A stretch of 64,000 nucleotides of DNA, taken from NCBI GenBank assembly GCA_900239685.1, contig OENT01000716.1:7365-71364 (forward strand), written 5' to 3'. Position numbers and translations under genes: made by a program. Below the pieces are notes generated by a model. It was not told the DNA's origin, ran no database searches, and saw only the letters and a program-made list of their open reading frames with translations. This DNA is from Rotaria macrura (lineage: Eukaryota; Rotifera; Eurotatoria; Philodinida; Philodinidae). Of this stretch, positions 47,301-59,918 are shown piece after piece; position 1 is the first letter of the stretch; every line of letters begins with the position of its first letter.

Positions 47301-50300
47301 ATTCTTCCGTATCACCAATATCATCTTCAGCTGTAGAATTACAATAGATCCAATCAGCAATACGAACATTACGTTGAAGAATAAAACGAAGAGCTAGAAA
47401 GAAAATCGATGTAATTAGAATTTCGTTATCAAGAATAGTTCTACAGAAGTCATTCTTTTTAATTTCTAATCGTACAGCATCACAACAGATGTCAACTTTT
47501 TGTTAGAAATATAATATACACATGTGAACATATATTTATGAATAAAAAGAAAAGGAAGGATATTGATACTTCAAAAGAATAGAAGAACAATAAAGTATCG
47601 GAAGAGCCTTTTGTTGGACCCTATGAGAAAAGAAAGTATGATATTTTTATTCCATAACTAATCAAGAAAAGTTAATCGTCCTTGGAACTTCTTTTTTTCA
47701 CATCGTTCGATATCGACTATTGTTCCTTGAATTTAATATGGTATTACTACTATCGGCATTGAACGTTGTTTCTATCTCATTTGTATATTCTTCAAGATGT
47801 ATCCGTAAACTTTAGTTTTCTTTCGTCATGTATGAACACTTGAGTTCGATTTGTCAATTCTACACATTTGTTATGAAGAGAACACATAACAGACCATGCT
47901 TCTCTCTCTCATGATCGATGTCTAAATCTAATTACTTATGTAAATTCCCGTTGAGTCAACATGTTACAATCTGTTGTGTTAGTTCAACTGTAATTTTTTC
48001 TTTAATCAAGAACCGATTCACTTTCAATATAAGATTGAACTATGTTGTTCGTACTATTTTTCTCGTTATATTTCTAGGAAGAATAAATAACTATGTTACG
48101 TGACGAAGCAAAAGATTCGTTTCATCAAAAGCTTTCAAATAATTGATTTATGTATATTAGGATGTATCGTAGTATTCTTATCGCTAGAGATTGTCGTCAT
48201 AACATACGAATTTTCTGAAGAAGAAATGTTGTCTTTTTCTCCATACGAACCTATTTTAACTTTTTCTGTTTCAGGTTCAATGGTTCGAACATGAAATTCA
48301 CCATAAGGAAATCGTACAGCAATACCCAAACTATATAAATATATAGAGAAATGTTTATTCAATGTAAAATATTGAAAATGTTTTTGTTTGGTAAAAATCG
48401 ACATACCTAAATGGATTCGATTCTTTATCACCTAATGTTGCATAGTAATATCTTTGTTCAACTTCTTCTATTCGTCTCTGAAAAAAGCAAACAAACATAT
48501 TTTTTTCTCTTCAAGCACTTCATTGATGTTACCATATCATCTAAATGTTTTTTAATTCTTGCTGAACGTTTATTTGCTATTGAAAGAACCATATCTTTTC
48601 GAATCTATAATAATAATAATAATAATAAACGAATTCATTTTATTCTACAATCTTCATGTTAGATCTTACCTGTTGAATTTTACTTGCTGGCAAAGGCTAT
48701 TCAAACAAAAACGAATATTTAGCTAATCAATTCATAAATCCTTACGTGTACAAATTTCATAAGATTATCAGGAATTTCTACCATATCCAAATCAATCGAG
48801 TGATAATTTTGTTTACGATATGGACCTAACTAAAATAAATGATATATATATATATATTGAAAATAAATCGATAAATAAATTATAACAGTAATCTTATACC
48901 ACAGGTCGTAAATCAGGATGAAACATGAGATAACCATTATGATTAATCATAAATGAATAAGCATGAACACCAAGCTAACACATAGATTTATTAATTAGTT
49001 TTTGTAAATATAAATTTCCATAAATGACATACTCGATATTTCGGTGAAAATTCTTGTAGAAGCTTAACTGGAATGTCGACACCAACAGCTCCTAATAGAA
49101 TTGTTTCATCACGTGCCTATGCAAATCAAAACATGCTAATTATTTTGTTAACAACATTAGACATTTCAAATAAAGGCCAACATTCTTGGTTTTGTTTGTT
49201 CTCTCGATACTATCTAATCTGGAAAAATCAAATATGTTATCGATTTGTACATTAATATACACAGAAGAAAATAGGATTAAACGTTTCATGGTGATCTTTC
49301 CTTTTTGACATTATAAAACTAATTATATGTTTCTCATTATTATGATAATATTTAACGAATGTCAATGCATATGTAATCTAAATGTTCACAATTCAAAACA
49401 AAATCCGTTAGTAGAATACCATTGGGATTAGTCTATAAAATACGATGGCACTGATATCAATGCACAACGGAGACTACGCCTATTATTTTCTGTCAGCTTA
49501 TGGATTACTTCTTAGTATTAATACGTGTCAATCATGGAAGATTTTAATCTTACATATATATGTATATATATATATATATAGTCATTATGAAAGAATGCTA
49601 TCAAATAAAGATTTCTCGATATTAACAACAACAATACTAATTCATCAATCGCACTATATGTCAAATAAAAGGCATTACTCAATTATGTTTTGCAGTCAAT
49701 CTATCATTGTTGAAAGTGTATGTCTCGAAAACGCTTCACTATACACGACAGTATTCTTTCTTGAGCTCTAATGTGCTTAGTTGTACGACATGCAATCATC
49801 ATAGCATACGATCTCATGATAAATACGAAATTAAACGGATATTTACTTTTCATTAAAATTAATTTACTTAAGAATATTGAAAATTATTTTATTATTTAGT
49901 TTATATGAAATGAGAAAGCGTGCTTGATTCAAATTTCTCTCGTTTGAAAACGTTTTGAGTAAATAAGACAAAAGAAAACAGCAACCAATCATTTCTATGT
50001 GCAAATTGAATCTAATCATATTAAATTACTGTGTTTCTTCGTTACGCAAAAGCAGGTCACCGGTACACAATGCAGATGTATTGTACTTACATGTTGTGGT
50101 GGATTTAAAACAGGTTGTGCTATTGAAATCATTAGATTGACAGGCTTGAAAGAAGAAGAAGAAATAAATCGACTTATTCAACGTTTATTGTTTTTACTTT
50201 TGATTTATTTTTAAATTCATCCATCGATATTGATAGATCGGCAAATTTGAATGGAAACCATTTATATGTTTTTATTGGTAACGTTCTTTCAACATCAAGA

Positions 50301-52903
50301 AAAACGCTACTCCAAACAGTAACATGATCATTATACATAGCTATGGGCCGAGCAGTAACAGGTATATAATCTTCAACATTTTCTTGAATATCTTCTAATG
50401 TTGATACATGTGCAAAATAACCTTGAAATGAATTGATAGAAAATAAACATATCTTGAAGAATAACACAACAAAATATGTACCTTTATTTGCGCATGACAT
50501 CCAACGAATATGTTTCGGATCACCTAATTCTCTTCCAATCATGTATGTAAATACTCGAGTCTAGAAAAAATATATCATTTCAAAAAATACCAAAAGAATA
50601 TTTCTTTTCATCTACTTCAATTGGATGACATGTTGAAATATTATTTGAATACCAATTTCGACTTTCAAAAACATTCCATGCTGTTTCTGTAGCACCATCA
50701 GTTACAATCATTATCATTTTATTGCATCCTGTACTGTCGAGAAATGGTTGCTCATCTTCATTGTAACCATTGGCTAAAATAAATATAAAAAAGAAAAATA
50801 AATTTTATTGTTGTTCGTTTTATTTATTTATTTTCTTCTTATTAAACCATTAAAATCTGATGGACAAAATGCTTCACGTTGTGCATCTGTTTGATTATCG
50901 GTTGATAAATAATGGCATTGACATAATAACCGTGCATTTTCTGTTCGTGATATATTTGTACGTGCATCATCTAATATATCAAATGCCATGTTAAGTGCTT
51001 TAGAAAAATTTGCTATATCTTTTGTTTGTATACGAGTATTGACTGATGTACGAAATTTCTAAAATATGATCGGATTATTTTAATCATCCATTGAACATTT
51101 GCAACTTAAGATCAAAGATTGGAAGAAGAACTTTTATTTTTATGCATGAATTAAAATGATTGCCTAGAATGTGTTGCTCATTGAGAGAAAATTCTGTTCA
51201 AGTGACTTTTTTTTTATTTGAATGAAAAAATAGTTGATATTAATATCGGTTGGTTGGATAGCTCAATTAATTCTACGACTTCTTTTAATAGAAAACAAAG
51301 ATAACTTTCGGAAAAAGAAAATCTTAATTTGTCCTATGATGTGATTTCTTACATGTCGATTTTCAAATGTTGCTTGAACCAGACCTCCTTGAAAACAATC
51401 ATCGATGAATTCAGCATCTTCTTGAAACTAGAATAGGCGAACGAAGAAAAAAAAAGTCATTTATTTGTCAAATAAAAATAGATTTTGATTACTTACTTTG
51501 ATTATTTGCACAAAATCATCATCCGATAATGTATCAAGTATTGTTTCAACTGTTTGTATAGCAATTGATTTTTTCAATCCAGTCATAGAACCACTTGCAT
51601 CAATTAAAATAATAACATCCCGTGGTGATGATGTTGCTCGAATATACCAATTTTGTACTCGACAATCAAATAAATCTAATTTATCGGTATCATCTTCGGG
51701 GTATTCCCATTGATGTCCTGGCCATACACGATAAAGACCCGTTTGACTACAAAAATATTGCCATGTCAATTCCGGATCATGATCATAATTATCTATAAAT
51801 GCTTGATTGAGATTATAAGACCAATTGGCAGTTAATAAGATTTCCCTATCTACAATAAAACAAAAGATTGAACAATGAAAAAAAGACAACTCCATTACAA
51901 TATGTATATGTAGTATGTCATTAATAAATTCGTACTTAGGGAATAGATAATCGTTGGAACATGCACAGTACTATGCGTTACATTAACAAAAGCACCGCCG
52001 AAATGCTTTTTTTGTTGAATAACTAATTCTTTTTCTAATACTCTATAGAGAAAATAGAATTCATTCGATGAAATTTATTCGAAAAAAAAAATATTAAATT
52101 TACTTGTATTCACGTTCTACTTCATTTAATGATTGCATTAGATCATTAGACTGCATGTCATTTAAATCTGTACTTGTTAATAACGGAGGTACTGTTGATA
52201 CTTCATCCAACGTAATCGTCGATATTGATTCATTTTCTAATAGTGTTGTTGTCGTTGTTGTTTCTGTAGTTATGGATGAATTTTCACTTGTACTATTTAT
52301 TTTAACATTAATAACATGTTTTGAACTAAAATAACCGTATTTCTGAAAGGAAACAATTTTATTAGAATTAAAAAGAAAATAAACAAAAAGACTAACCGCC
52401 ATGAACTTTGCAGTTGAATTTCGTATTGTTTGATCTGTTTCAGCAAATCTTCTATAGGATTGTTCACTAATATTAACCAATGTTCTAATAGCAATTAACT
52501 TTTTCATAATAGCAAGATTCGTATAATTTGCCATTTCAAGAACAAGTTCCGTTAGATTACGTTTTTCAATAATAAACGTATTTAATGATTGTAAATAAAT
52601 TTCACGCATTATACGACTAGTACTAGGTAATGTTAATGAAGAAAATCTTTCGGTCAATTGAACTAATTGATCGCGTAAATATTGCTTTGTTTTTATTGAC
52701 AAAGGTGCTACTCTATAAGAAATCAAAATATGATGTGATTTTTTTTTATTAGTTCCGAAGAATTGCATTGTTACATACGTCGGTAATAATGTAGATGTTG
52801 TTGTGAAGGACACATTGGGGATTTCTCGAAGATTGTATGATTGACTGTGTCCATATTTAATGTGAATTAACAATAGAAAAATACAAACTCGAACCAATGT
52901 CAT
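44387..52903 (-). CDS. CACNA2D: Voltage-gated calcium channel alpha-2/delta subunit
   Basis: About 25 short exons on the minus strand. The preferred ATG is 52903 (MTLVRVCIFLLLIHI, a signal peptide ending near GHSQ); an ATG 45 bases upstream is also in frame. Exons I could fix: 52779-52903, 52397-52712, 52104-52342, 51936-52042, 51497-51849, 51353-51427, 50848-51058 and 49033-49116. Domains in order: VWA_N region; vWA domain with NWYIRATSSPRDVIILIDASGSMTG (MIDAS DASGS, 51497-51849) and VTDGATETAW (~50700); Cache-type modules with LLGAVGVDIPVKLL, INHNGYLMFHPDLRP (~48905-48975), YCNSTAED and VCYIIDENGYIMFIGQQDG (~45900); and a C-terminal alpha-2/delta region ending in a hydrophobic segment (YSFVILIVLIIELFFY) before TGA at 44387. 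The protein is extracellular, membrane-anchored, and sets surface level and gating of Cav channels. No lesion seen. Confidence 0.9.
48608..48629. repeat. (TAA)n microsatellite in an alpha-2/delta intron
   Basis: A run of seven taa-type units between two coding exons. Confidence 0.8.
49550..49580. repeat. (TA)n microsatellite in the ~1-kb alpha-2/delta intron
   Basis: Alternating TA tract inside the longest intron of the gene (about 49117-50170). No other feature was recognised in that intron. Confidence 0.75.
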
Positions 52904-52977
52904 GGATTGGTATGTAGTATTGTCTATTAAGTTACATATTATATTCAATGAGAAAATTTGTGCATGCTTATGATTGT

Positions 52978-53022
52978 CTTTTTTTCTTCTCTCTCTCTCT
53001 CTCTGTCTATCTTTCTCTTTCT
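52978..53022 (-). promoter_or_regulatory. Pyrimidine-rich tract upstream of alpha-2/delta
   Basis: On the plus strand a ttttttttcttctctctctctctctctg run starts about 75 bases upstream of the start codon (purine-rich on the coding strand). It may lie in the promoter or 5' UTR; its role is inference. Confidence 0.3.
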
Positions 53023-53029
53023 GTTAGCT

Positions 53030-54900
53030 AAGTATCTATAGACTTTGTTAGAAGAAAATACTCGACCATTTTTTTTCTCTATGTTTGTTCCTCATATCGA
53101 CGTGCACACAAATTGTATGCACGCTGTAATGTTTCAACGTTTTTCTCGCATGCTCGTCAGTTTTTTTCTTGCAGTCTCTATTTCCGTCTCGGCGAAGAGC
53201 ATTCTTTGTCTATTTCTTCGTCCTTTCTCTTGATTTTGTTTTATTTTATCGATCGCGCGGTTTCTAACATATTTATTCTACACAGTAAATAATTAAAAAA
53301 AGAAAGGAAAAGGAAAAATTGATTGCTTTTATTATTCTTAACACGACATAATCTTTTAACTCCGATAGAATTTCTCTATCAGCTTAATAAACAAACAAAC
53401 ATTTTATCGATACAATAAAAAAATAATTAAACAAATATTATATAATTACTCTAGTTATTTATTTATTTTTCTTGCTTTCGATATGTTTCATGGGTTTGGA
53501 AATGTCAATTGGCTGCTTTTTATTAAAAAAAACATCCATCCGGTTTAAGAGTAAATCTACATATAACAACAGACACAATGGAAAAATTCACTCGTCATGG
53601 AATGTTTGCTGCCTTGAATGTATACCGAAGAACAACATTTTTCTTTTATCAGCAATCGACTGATCTTGTTCATTGTAGTTTAATAGACGAATATTAGATT
53701 GACGTTGATTAAAATAATGTCTTGATCCAAACATTTCTCTTTCATTAAATTAATGTCATTCATACGTGATAATCAACAACACTGACTCGTCTACGCCGAT
53801 ATGCATTTTTCGAGCTCAATGGCATGCAATTATCTCATGAATATAATTTTTAGCCTATTAGCTTACCGACAGCATGTCGTGTTAAATTATTTTCAAATAT
53901 CTACGAACGAGATTTTACTAGATATAAACGATTTCTTGTTGCCTACTATGTTTCAGCATGCATTTTATCTGTGTGAAAAACATTATAAAATTGATTATAT
54001 TCATGATTTTCTGGATCAACTTCAATCATATGTAAGCTGTATTAATTTATTCCATCAATGACGAAGTCTGAGTGCGCATTAGAAACCATGTTGATGATAT
54101 GATGGAAATAATTTCAGTGCTACGACTGAACCATAGGAAGACTTTTTTTTTCTCCGGTGGTACGACATTTAATTGAAAGATAGTCGGTCATTTTGACTTT
54201 AAAATGAATACTGGCATCTTAATACAAATACCTATTAAGAAAGAAGGAAGAAAAAAGAGAAAGCCTTGCAGCCAAATTCTAATTGAAATTCAAAATAGAA
54301 AAGATAATAGATTTGCTTTTATCCTATGAAAAATGAATGTGTTAACGATGAACACTTCTGTCATGATGAATTAGATATTTTTTTTTCACAATGACATTGA
54401 ATAATTATCTAGAACTGTGAAAATCGAATTTCTAGTGCTGTTCAAATAATATAATCATTTAAATCAGATAGTCGAGTAAAGATTTGAATAAAATTATCCA
54501 TCGACTTCGAGAATTAATTACAGTTTTGTATTTTTTCATCATATTACATATGGAGTAGAATATTAATATGCGTACTACTATCAGTGATGTTCTTATCGGC
54601 ATTGTCTTTTTTGTGTGACTACAAAATATCTATCATCGAGCGTTGCCTGTAACTATGTTTAGCAAGGACTCATTTTCTCACTAGAACGATAATAGAATTT
54701 TATAATAATAAAAAAAAAGTCTAATTACCCATAAGAATATATATTCATAATTTTCAATAGTCGTTATATTTAATTTGACTTCGTCTTACCTATAAACAAC
54801 AGCAAAATGAAAAACAAAAATCTTTATCGATTACTCCAGAACTATTCAATCATCGATGTGTATATTTCCATAGAATTATCAAATGATAAAGTGTCAGACA
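53030..54900. other. Intergenic, no gene seen
   Basis: AT-rich. The short plus-strand frames at 53045, 53472 and 53801 have no domain signature or splice context. Confidence 0.35.
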
Positions 54901-55189
54901 TTCACACACTGTAAAACCAATAACGAACCATTGATTTGAAAACTTTCACCAGCAACTCGTATAATTTCTAATGGTCGGATATCATAATGTAGTTTTTCTA
55001 TAAGATCTTATACATATAGTAAAAATTCACATAAGACATTGAATAATAATTATAGACTTCAATACAAATAATTTCCACTAAAGTTAGCCTTATTTTTTCA
55101 ACCAAATGTTTTTTTTACTCAAAGAAAGATCTACGACAGGCCTTCGATAGGATATATATATATATCAATTGTCGATCGGATCAGATTGT

Positions 55190-55560
55190 ACGATGTATAG
55201 AGATCTTGTTAAACGGCGTGTAAGAAATATGCATTTGACATCGTCCACACCAAAGTGTTCACGTATTAATTCTTGAACTTTAATCGAACAAACTATTGTT
55301 TATTCATATTCATCTTGTCCATCAATTGTCATTGTTAGTTGAACATTACAGATTAATGTTGAAGTGAAGTAAAAAGGATACCACTCTTTAATGAAACATG
55401 CATGATTCATAACATGAATTAGTTCCATTATCAAATAGAACTACATCAGGTTCGCATACAATTTTTTCATATAATTGATTAAGAATTTTCTCTTTTGATG
55501 CTTCTCATAATGCAATGGAAACAAAACGTGCTATTCTATTACTGTTTTCTAATAAGTCGA
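55190..55560 (-). pseudogene. Possible decayed coding fragment, unknown family
   Basis: On the minus strand, pieces with normal protein composition follow each other in two frames: EASKEKILNQLYEKIVCEPD then VVLFDNGTNSCYESC (~55510-55400), then SGILFTSTLICNVQLTMTID and VQELIREHFGVDDVKCIFLT (~55390-55215), with stops and a shift between. I do not recognise the family. It could be the remains of a duplicated gene. Confidence 0.3.
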
Positions 55561-56154
55561 AAGTAAGTCTGATTTCGGTCATTCATTATGATTCTAATGG
55601 ATGACGAGCTCCATGGTCAGTTATATATCCATCGATATATACTCTCTTTCTAGCTATAAATATATTAAATATTTTAATCCTGTTTATATTGTCTTGAATT
55701 GTCTTTTTTTATATCGTTTCTCTGATCATACACGTGAGATTTTATTACCCAGCTTTGTGTAAATACACTAGAATAGTGAGAGAAAATAAACTATGAAATC
55801 AAAGAAATTATTTTCGATTTCTACATGGTGAAGATGCGTACCTCACTCCAGGGTTTTCAACAGAAATCTAAAATAGAGTACAATTGAGTACTTCATTTCT
55901 ATTGAGAAAGTATTTCCAAGTATTAAAAAAAAAATAAGTTGATGAACAATTCTTATTAATCGAAAATGAACTCAATTAAACTAAAAGAAAACAGTCCTCA
56001 ACTTCATCTACCAGTAAAATACAGAAATAAGAGGAGAACGAGTGGCTTTTAAATAATGGTGTAAGAATAAAACAAAGTGATAGTTGCAAAACAATCAAAA
56101 TACATGATTTTATTTTACCATAGCTTTTACTAATAATTTGTGACTTTCTCCCAA

Positions 56155-56266
56155 TAGAAGACTATGATTCATCTAGGACTATTGGTGGTCAAATAGAACA
56201 TTTTCAAGGTAAATGGATACAACACTGGAAACAATATCGAAAGCGATGTCCTATTTCATCTGGAAG
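56155..56266 (+). pseudogene. Possible orphan exon, unknown family
   Basis: After an acceptor-like ctcccaatag, about 37 codons stay open (DYDSSRTIGGQIEHFQGKWI, QHWKQYRKRCPISSG) before TAG. The peptide looks like real protein, but I found no partner exon and no family. Confidence 0.25.
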
Positions 56267-56534
56267 GTAGAACGTGCTGTTCAAAATTAAGTAACAAGAC
56301 TTTCTACGCGTAAATTCAGACATAAACTATTTACTTCGAAACTGTAAATAAATATTCGCTAAGCAGTAATACCTATGGTATAGATTTCGTGTTTTTCTGT
56401 ATTATTTTGGAACAAAGCGTACGACTTACTATCTAGTGCTGTATTCTTGCTGTCAACTGCTTTACAAACAGTCAAAGAAATTCTTACTTTTGGCTGAAGA
56501 ATTAACTTTTGCCTTGTGTTCTACAGAGAGTTCC

Positions 56535-56632
56535 CTAATCCAGAGTCACTTTTCAAATCCTCGGGGATTCCGGGCCAACTTTCGAATTTTCGGGGAACCC
56601 TGAGGAATTTAAAAAGTGACTTTGGATTAAGG
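56535..56632. mobile_element. ~98-bp foldback MITE
   Basis: The left half (cctaatccagagtcactttt ... cctcggggattcc) and the right half (ggggaaccctgagg ... aaaagtgactttggattaag) are near-perfect inverted repeats around a short centre, so the whole unit can form one hairpin. No clear target duplication except a possible TA-type site. Confidence 0.6.
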
Positions 56633-56639
56633 ATAGTCT

Positions 56640-57850
56640 CAGATAAAAATGTATGATGAATATTGTTGTACCAACCTGGCCAAACAGGCATTATTGTAAA
56701 ATTCTTTTGAGCCACTCACGGAATACTAGTAAGCAATTTAGTGGAGCATAAGTAACTTTTCGTCGTGACTCTGATGCAGCACTTTTTTTCTTAAAAGTGT
56801 TGTTCCCTAGATTGGAAGGATAGGATCTTGAAACCGTGATTTACTAGTGCCTGTCTGTCTGAAACAAATTTTTGGCACAAATGATGACTTTTCTAGCACA
56901 TATGATGGACGAATTCATTGAAGAGTCTCACTTAGTACCCTTTTCTAATTAAGGAGCAATTGATAGGGACAGTAGGGGTGAGGCTATGAGGAAAGAGAAC
57001 TATGATATCCACAACCACATCCTAATAAATCCTGCATTTTAGGCGAAAGCTTATACGATGGCTGTACGCGTTCATGTGAGCATAATTGAAAAGAAGACGT
57101 ACACATACTCATTACCTCGATAGCCGGTCAGGGTTAATATATATAATTGCAGATGCGTGCACTTATCTTTCTCTCGTTTTCGTCGAAAGAAGACTGTGAT
57201 CTTTACCTGTTTTGATTTCACTTTTCTATGAGACCTCTTGATACTAGGTAAAAGATAAATGTCTTCTCGAAAGAGTTTACAGCTTTTGAGTGCAGCTACC
57301 TAGAAACAAAATGATATCAGAATGTGTGGCTCATCATTTTAAAAAAATAGTGCATGTAGATACGGCTCTGGTTATATATAAATATGAGGGTCTCTTATGT
57401 TTTTCGAGATTTTACCCCATAATTTTCTTCTTATTATAAATAACTTATATATAGTTCTTGGGGTTAAAATATTCAATAGTTTCGTTTGCTTCTACTCTTG
57501 CAGAACATGGAAAGTGATAAGCTACTTGATACTAGGGAACAGAAAATCCAAATGAGAGCTGGTTTTTTATATTTGCACCTTCTTTTAGTTCAAGTCTAGT
57601 CTCTAAAAATAAAGTGGCACACTTTACGTTTTAGAGTTCTATGTTTACGTACCATGCTCTGAATCCTTCAAAGAACCCGTCAAAACTCCTAGAATCGGTT
57701 TAAGTTTCAAAGTAGCAACCTGTTAAGAACTGCCATCTTTTTATGTCGCATCATTGGATGAACCTTTTCCTTCTTCTTCATCTGCTTTCTCTCCTCTGAC
57801 TTCTTCTGATTCTTAATTTTTATAATTGATAGTTTAAGGTCTATCTATTG
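56640..57850. other. Intergenic, no gene seen
   Basis: AT-rich spacer. No coding signature. Confidence 0.35.
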
Positions 57851-57851
57851 A

Positions 57852-58229
57852 TTTTTGTGAAACACGACCTGAAAGGAGTGTTGAAGCGTTTAAGCTAGAA
57901 GTTTTGCAATCACCCGCCCCCCAACACAGACCGTTACCATCACGTGATTCCTGCGTCACTGACAATTATCGGGAAAGGGTTGAGAACAATTGCAGAAGAA
58001 ATCGACGGTCTCTAGAGGGGTCGCTGAACGTCACTGGTCTTTCGTAGAGGATTTTTGAATATATTAGCTGCTTTTTTATTGCGACTTTAGTGGCTTAGTG
58101 AGAAATGATGAATAAATGGCTGGCAGGGTTCATGAAAGAAAGCAACACTTGCTTGACTGTTGAAAGCAGTTACATCTTTTTCCACATTTTTAATCCTGCA
58201 ACGAATTGCACTAACAGCTTTTTAACATC
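57852..58229 (+). repeat. Dispersed repeat, copy 2, hairpin-ended
   Basis: Same start (tttttgtgaaacacgacctg) and end (cactaacagctttttaac) as 25263-25890, with aligned pieces across its length. It carries one accgttacc unit instead of about five. The terminal hairpin is degraded (aatcctgcaacgaatt). Confidence 0.65.
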
Positions 58230-59918
58230 TGTTTTTGTTTTTTCTTCTATAAGCATATTAAATAGAACTTCAGAAGGCTTATCAAATGGTACCCAAGCCA
58301 AAGTGCTAAAACATTAATTATAACATCTTTTTTAGATAACATGCAACTTTTATATTGCTTCAGTCACTTTGAACGAATCTTTGTGATGTCCTATATAGTA
58401 ATGGTATCGTTTGTATGAATTGAAATGTAATGTGTCGCAAGTTTTTGTACTGTTATCTTATGGCTAGTGATTCACCGTTTTTCTATCCATACACAGCTGT
58501 GTATAAAAAAAGCATGCTTGAAGATAAGAAACATGCACGTTCAAAATATTTCCTTTTCGAACTAATTCTCGATTATTGATTATCTGAAAACATTCTATGA
58601 TCTCGATCAATAATCTAGAGAGGACTACCCTTCAGTGGCTTGATGAGATTCAGACCAACTCAAAATTGAGATATTCAGAAAAGAAATAATTTAATTGGAA
58701 ATTAACTGAAAAAATGCAATAACATACTTTTACCGAAAAAATATGAAAAGTGCGCTGTGCAGTAGGTTCGAACCACATTTTGACAATGTATCGCATGACT
58801 TCTGAATAAATCTGTTGTGATCTTGAAGGATAAATGAATGTGTCGCAAATCACGGCACATGCGACACATTTTATCTTAGTGTGTACTGCATACAATATAT
58901 TCGATTTAATTTAATGGTATGTTTAGATGTTAAATAAAATTAACGAATGATTAACTTTGAAGAAACCCTTTTATCAGCTAATGACGCTTTTAGCCAATAT
59001 TGCACTCAACTTCTTTCCTTTTAAGCAGCTATTATTTGCCTAGTTTCATTTAGATAGTCTGAGATTGCAGAGAGTGAGTGTTTTCTTGAGTATTGTTTTT
59101 GCTTCGCAGCCTTTGAAAACGTTTTCTCACAATTAGATCCTTCGTGACTGATATCACACTATTGAGTGGTTTGTGTATCTCAGCAAAACCAACATGATTA
59201 TATGTAGCACGAATTTTCTAAGAGAAATGCTCTTTAAACTGCTGATGTAAGTGAAAACATTCCTAGTTGCTATTATGCTATCAAGTTGAGGTTCAGCACA
59301 TACTATAGGGCTTAGTGAACTGTGCCAATGGTTGAAAGAGTTCATGATTATGGATTACTCCGAAGGAGTTCGAGTAATTCCAGTGATATCCAGCTATAGC
59401 GTCTAAAATCTACAGCAAGATCTCATTTTCAAGTGTCCACATTAAATTGAAACAACATAAATTTATCATCGAGACTAGTTTGCATACAGAAACAATGGAA
59501 CTCTTGGATTACACTGTTTGATACATGAAACTTCCTAACACTCTATGTTGTTTATATTTCACCAAACAACTGTATATGCCCTGAAAGCTTCGTATATCAG
59601 ATATGCATTGCCAAAAAGTCCTCACATTTTGTATTTGATCTATTCTGGAAGAAATCTTTATGTGATGAAAGTTTCAGATGGAAATCAACACGGTTTTCTT
59701 TCCACAAGCATTAGGTCTTATAATGACAATTTACTAAAACTGTTCTATTCTCCTCAACAAAAGCCATAAACACGAACAACTCTTAATCTTAGGCGAAGCT
59801 CACAAAGATCTACAAGCTGCACTTAATCGAAACCAGGGAGCCTTCTAGCACCTAAAAATGTTCTCCCATTAGAAAGATTTTCTTCAATCCTTGTAGCATA
59901 TTCGAAGAATTGAAAACT
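58230..59918. other. Upstream region of the Mx-like gene, no gene seen
   Basis: AT-rich. A 74-codon frame at 59545-59769 has no family signature and ends 150 bases before the Mx-like start. It may lie in the promoter or 5' UTR. Confidence 0.35.

Noticed and set aside
58740-58800. Possible tRNA because of a ggttcgaacc-type T-loop
   Set aside because: No acceptor stem, D arm or anticodon arm could be drawn around it.
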